Notes under the pieces: model-generated
Told to the model about the DNA's origin: nothing
Database searches by the model: none
The model's input: the letters and a program-made list of their open reading frames with translations, nothing else
Source: Pseudomonadota bacterium
GTDB lineage: Bacteria; Pseudomonadota; Alphaproteobacteria; Sphingomonadales; Sphingomonadaceae
Assembly: GCA_023422695.1 (NCBI GenBank)
Contig: JAFAGN010000174.1
Span: 1-6,847, forward strand
Direction: 5' to 3'
Length of the DNA: 6,847 nucleotides
Program-made: the position numbers and the translations under genes
Shown here: positions 4,412 through 6,847 of the stretch, in pieces
Position numbering within the stretch: position 1 is the stretch's first letter
How the letters are laid out: each line of letters begins with the position of its first letter

Positions 4412-4765
4412 TCAGTGGAAATCATGACTCCGGATACGCAAGCCGGGCTCGCGGCTGTCCGGACCGCCCCCGTTCCGCGCCCCGTCCCCGCGTCCCGGCG
4501 CAATGGAGGGATCGCTGCGCCCGACCGAGCGCAGCAACGCATCATGATCGATGATCCGGTCGCAGATGATGTGAATGACCTCGCCTTCCTTCTGGAGCCG
4601 TCCACGCATCGCGATCATCGAGGCCGACATGATTTGGCGCTGATAGATGTCGAACCGGTCGGGCCAGAGGATGCCGTTGGCGATGCCCGTCTCGTCCTCG
4701 ATCGTGACGAACAGCACGCCCTTCGCCGAGCCGGGCCGCTGCCGCAAGAGGATCACGCGTCCACC
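4412..4765 (-). pseudogene. dnaE2: C-terminal fragment of error-prone DNA polymerase DnaE2
   Basis: About 118 residues match the end of DnaE2 closely: the OB-fold block GRVILLRQRPGSAKGVLFVT, IEDETGIANGILWPDRFDIY, MIAMRGRLQKEGEVIHIICDRI, then GRGDGAR and the natural terminus RIRSHDFH followed by TGA at 4414-4412. The full polymerase is over 1000 residues, so the PHP, palm, fingers and beta-binding parts are missing. The same frame stays open upstream to 5050, but only a faint GLRGHPVS resemblance (near 4840) could be decayed dnaE2; the rest is not polymerase and overlaps the imuA promoter. DnaE2 normally follows imuA-imuB on the same strand; here the remnant is on the opposite strand ahead of imuA. 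A rearrangement or deletion relic, unlikely to make a working product. Confidence 0.85.
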
Positions 4766-4945
4766 GCGACATTCCGCCCGCCGCCAATATGGAATGGAGC
4801 CCCTTCCGCCACAACTAACTGGATGCCCACGCAGACCGGGCGGGAGCATGCCCCACGTCCCTGGGCTATCGGCCGACGGGGCCCCGCCATCCCCGCTTTC
4901 CGGTCTTTCATCCACAGCGACGATACCGCTTCGCCGCAGCGCGCC

Positions 4946-4981
4946 TTGACGAACAGCAGTCAATGAGAACAAAGAAGGAAC
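4946..4981 (+). promoter_or_regulatory. SOS (LexA) box and probable imuA promoter
   Basis: GAAC-AAAGAAG-GAAC at 4967-4981 is an exact match to the alphaproteobacterial LexA operator GAAC-N7-GAAC (GTTC-N7-GTTC on the other strand). A third GAAC begins at 4951. TTGACG at 4946-4951 is a good -35; the -10 at 17-base spacing would overlap the box but is a poor match. The box ends 31 bases before the imuA ATG. LexA control of imuA-imuB-dnaE2 is well established in this class. Confidence 0.85.
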
Positions 4982-5012
4982 ATAAGACCAGCTTGCCGAG
5001 TTACCCGCACCT

Positions 5013-5744
5013 ATGCGCCAGTCCGCCGTTCTTGAAGAAATTCGCGCCAAAATCGCACAAATAGAAGGTGTTGGCGCGCGTCATGATGTCATCCCGTTCG
5101 GTATCGAGGATTTCGACTCGCGAATTCCGGCGCGGGGAATCGCCACCGGCGCGCTCCACGAGCTCGCCGGCAGCCCCGAACTGGCCGATGATGCGAGCGC
5201 CACGATTTTTCTCGCCGGCATCCTCGCCAGGAGCGATGGACCGGTTTTCTGGTGCCTGCGCTGGCGCGATCTCTTTGCCCCCGCGCTCCATATGGCCGGT
5301 CTGCATCCCGACCGGCTGATTCATGTCGAAGCGGGCAGCGACACCAACGTCCTCCTCGCGATGGAGGAGTGCCTCCGCCATCCGGGGCTCGCGGGCGTCG
5401 TCGGCGAGGTCAAGAAATACAGCACCACCGCTTCGAAGCGGCTGCAGCTCGCCGCTGAAGCCTCGGGCGTCCCCGCCTTCATCTTCCGCCGCGCCTGCAA
5501 GGCCGGCGAGCCTGCCGAAGGCAGTGCCGCCCTGACCCGCTGGCGCATTACCGCGAGCCCGACCGAGGATCTCGGCATCCCCGCGATCGGACGCGCGCGC
5601 TGGCGCGTCGCGCTCGAGCGTGCGCGCGGCGGCAATCCGCACAACTGGATCGTGGAGGGCTGCGATGCGACGGGTCGTATCGCTCTTCCTGCCGCACTGG
5701 TCGACCGACCGGCTGCGCAGGAAGATGCGCAAGCTGCAGCCTGA
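5013..5744 (+). CDS. imuA: ImuA, SOS mutagenesis accessory protein
   Basis: 243 residues, usual family length. ImuA is a RecA/SulA-related accessory protein that works with ImuB and DnaE2 in translesion synthesis after DNA damage. Visible family blocks: VLEEIRAKIAQIEGV at residues 6-20, VIPFGIEDFDSRIP and GIATGALHELAG at 26-52, GPVFWCLRWRDLFAPALHMA, LHPDRLIHVEAGSDTNVL, LAGVVGEVKKYSTTASKRLQ, LTRWRITASP, GRARWRVALERARGG and the C-terminal CDATGRIALPAAL. No good Shine-Dalgarno precedes ATG 5013, but the homology starts right after it and the LexA box is at the right distance. Its last 80 bases overlap the start of imuB in another frame, as is common for this pair. Confidence 0.9.
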   Translation: MRQSAVLEEIRAKIAQIEGVGARHDVIPFGIEDFDSRIPARGIATGALHELAGSPELADDASATIFLAGILARSDGPVFWCLRWRDLFAPALHMAGLHPDRLIHVEAGSDTNVLLAMEECLRHPGLAGVVGEVKKYSTTASKRLQLAAEASGVPAFIFRRACKAGEPAEGSAALTRWRITASPTEDLGIPAIGRARWRVALERARGGNPHNWIVEGCDATGRIALPAALVDRPAAQEDAQAAA

Positions 5745-6738
5745 CGGCAGCGCCCCGCCCCGCCCGCTCGTCACCGCGATCCCCGACCATGGCCGGCGCA
5801 TCGTCGCGGCGACGTGCCGTGAGGCGCAGATGCTTGGCATCCAGACGGGCATGACGATCACGAAAGCGCGGGCGTTCGCGTCCGAGCTCGATGTCGTCGA
5901 CGCGGAACCCGAGGCCGATCTCGACGGACTGCGGCGCCTCGCCCTCTGGGCAGGCGCACGCTATTCGCCGGTTGTCGCGCCCGATCCGCCCGACGGGCTC
6001 TGGCTCGACATCACGGGCTGCGCCGCCATCTTCAGCAGCGAGCGAGCCTTGCTCAAGGATCTTCACCGCCGCGTCGCGGCCTTCGGTCTCAGCCTGCAAA
6101 TTGCGGTCGCGGATACGGCCGGCTGCGCGCATGCGGCCGCCCGCCATGTCCCCGCCGGGCGGCCCGTCACGGTCGAGCCCGGCGCGCATCGCAAGGCGAT
6201 CGCGCTCTTGCCCGTCGCAGCGCTCCGCCTGCCGTCCGCCGATGTCGAAGGCCTGCGCAAATTGGGTTTCGAACGGATCGAGCAACTGATCGGGAGCCCA
6301 CGCGGTCCGCTCGCGAAACGGTTCGGGCGCGAACTGCATCGCCGGCTCGACCAGGCACTCGGCACGCTGCCAGAGCCGATCGAACCGCTCTTCCCGGAAG
6401 AGCTGCCGCAGGCGAGGCGCGGCTTCATGGAGCCGCTCGCGACGGCGGACGCCTTGGCGCAGGTGATCGGCGACCTTGCGCACGACATCGCGGGCCAGCT
6501 CAACCGCGCGGGAACGGGCGCGCGGCGCCTCGACTGCTATTTCCACCGCGTCGATGGGCAAACCCAAGCCATCCGTATCGGAACCGCCTCGCCGTCGCGC
6601 GATCCCAGGCATCTCGCGAAGCTGCTCGCCGCGCGGATCGAGAGTGTCGACCCCGGTCTCGGGATCGAGGCGATGACGCTCGTCGCCGCGCTCGCCGAGC
6701 GGCAGCAAGGAAGCCAGGCCGACGCGCTCGATCAGGGG
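5665..6738 (+). CDS. imuB: ImuB, Y-family polymerase-like protein, C-terminus replaced
   Basis: ATG 5665 lies inside the end of imuA. About 358 residues of ImuB are present: VVSLFLPHWSTDRLRRK, PRPLVTAIPDHGRRIVAATC, GMTITKARAF, GLWLDITGCAAIF, LQIAVADTAGCAHAAARH, AALRLPSADVEGLRKLGFER, LAKRFGRELHRRLDQALG, and IEAMTLVAALAERQQGSQADALDQ. ImuB proteins lack the acidic polymerase residues of DinB/UmuC; here the first motif reads FLPHWSTD and the second WLDITGC, as expected for a non-catalytic hub that recruits DnaE2, ImuA and the beta clamp. Relatives run to about 500 residues, so the C-terminal region with the clamp-binding motif is absent. The frame remains open to the window end but after about 6738 encodes nothing ImuB-like, because foreign sequence begins there. 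Confidence 0.88.
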
Positions 6739-6742
6739 ATCC
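6730..6742. other. Junction between sphingomonad-like and actinobacterial-like sequence
   Basis: ImuB homology ends at about 6735-6738 and a lipoprotein frame takes over by 6743. The interval has GATC at 6730-6733 and GGATCC (BamHI; Sau3AI core) at 6737-6742. A join at such a site is typical of ligation chimeras, though a chance site at a read-level chimera is possible. No target-site duplication or insertion-element end is visible. Confidence 0.7.
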
Positions 6743-6847
6743 CGGCGAGCTGCCGTACTGCTGCCCGGAATCGCGGCGGCAGCGGCGCTGCTGCTGTCCG
6801 GGTGCGGCGCCGGCCAGATCTCCGAGACGGCCAACAAGGTGCCGTCG
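6743..6847 (+). CDS. N-terminal fragment of an LpqE-like actinobacterial lipoprotein
   Basis: 35 residues in the +1 frame relative to imuB, with no start codon between the junction and the first recognisable residue and running off the window. Two arginines lead into a hydrophobic core (AAVLLPGIAAAAALLL), then lipobox L-S-G-C with Cys codon at 6803-6805, then GAGQISETANKVPS. The GCGAGQIS-(E/Q)-TA pattern right after the lipobox is what I recall for LpqE-like lipoproteins of Mycobacteriales (Mycobacterium, Nocardia, Rhodococcus). The fragment is translated from foreign DNA joined to imuB and would not be expressed as a lipoprotein from this context. Family call rests on 35 residues; the signal peptide itself is certain. 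Confidence 0.7.

Noticed and set aside
4766..5050. Upstream extension of the dnaE2 fragment frame to an ATG at 5050
   Set aside because: The extra residues are not polymerase-like apart from a faint GLRGHPVS match, and this stretch contains the LexA box and imuA start on the other strand.
5548..6837. Long minus-strand ORF of 429 codons opposite imuA/imuB
   Set aside because: It is the antisense shadow of high-GC imuB; its translation is Arg/Asp/Gly-rich without family motifs, while the plus strand has clear ImuB homology throughout.
1..6847. CRISPR array, tRNA or rRNA genes, insertion sequence or integrase
   Set aside because: No regularly spaced long repeats, no tRNA-like cloverleaf and no transposase or integrase motifs were seen on either strand.

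Overview
The window reads as high-GC alphaproteobacterial DNA, most likely from a sphingomonad. The evidence is family content: two DUF736 proteins, a DUF6499/DUF2285 regulator, an AlpA/excisionase-type helix-turn-helix protein, DUF2840, a TraF signal peptidase, and an SOS-controlled imuA-imuB pair with an alphaproteobacterial GAAC-N7-GAAC LexA box. The left two thirds resemble the regulatory end of a conjugative transfer block of an integrative and conjugative element (ICE) or plasmid. The right third is an error-prone DNA synthesis cassette.

Layout. Positions 1-1828 (minus strand) hold a compact transfer-activation module. Reading rightmost gene first, these are a DUF6499-DUF2285 activator split over two frames at a prfB-like +1 shift site (fseA-like), then a small excisionase-like HTH gene (rdfS-like), DUF2840 and the start of traF. 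The last three are joined by 1-bp and 4-bp stop/start overlaps. Four GTTCC-type boxes at exact 20-bp spacing lie between the activator and the HTH gene. Positions 1976-4226 hold accessory minus-strand genes: DUF736 copy 1, a four-helix membrane protein, a 54-aa protein and DUF736 copy 2, plus one 50-aa gene on the plus strand. Both DUF736 genes end in hairpins whose loop reads UUCG. The 54-aa gene and DUF736 copy 2 are each preceded by the same structured leader, with a compensatory base-pair difference between the copies. Positions 4412-4765 carry the last ~118 codons of dnaE2 on the minus strand, with no polymerase body. Positions 4967-6738 carry the LexA box, imuA and an imuB that loses its C-terminal part.

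The last ~105 bases are foreign to the rest. In a different frame from imuB they encode a lipoprotein signal peptide and lipobox followed by residues typical of actinobacterial (Mycobacteriales) LpqE-like lipoproteins. The switch falls at or beside a GGATCC site (6737-6742), which suggests a chimeric clone, read or contig rather than natural gene order.

How the genes may work together (inference from the ICEMlSymR7A model): frameshifted FseA-like protein would switch on the rdfS-DUF2840-traF operon, the RdfS-like protein would promote excision, and TraF would mature a pilus component. ImuA and ImuB would serve SOS translesion synthesis but need a DnaE2 that this window does not supply intact.
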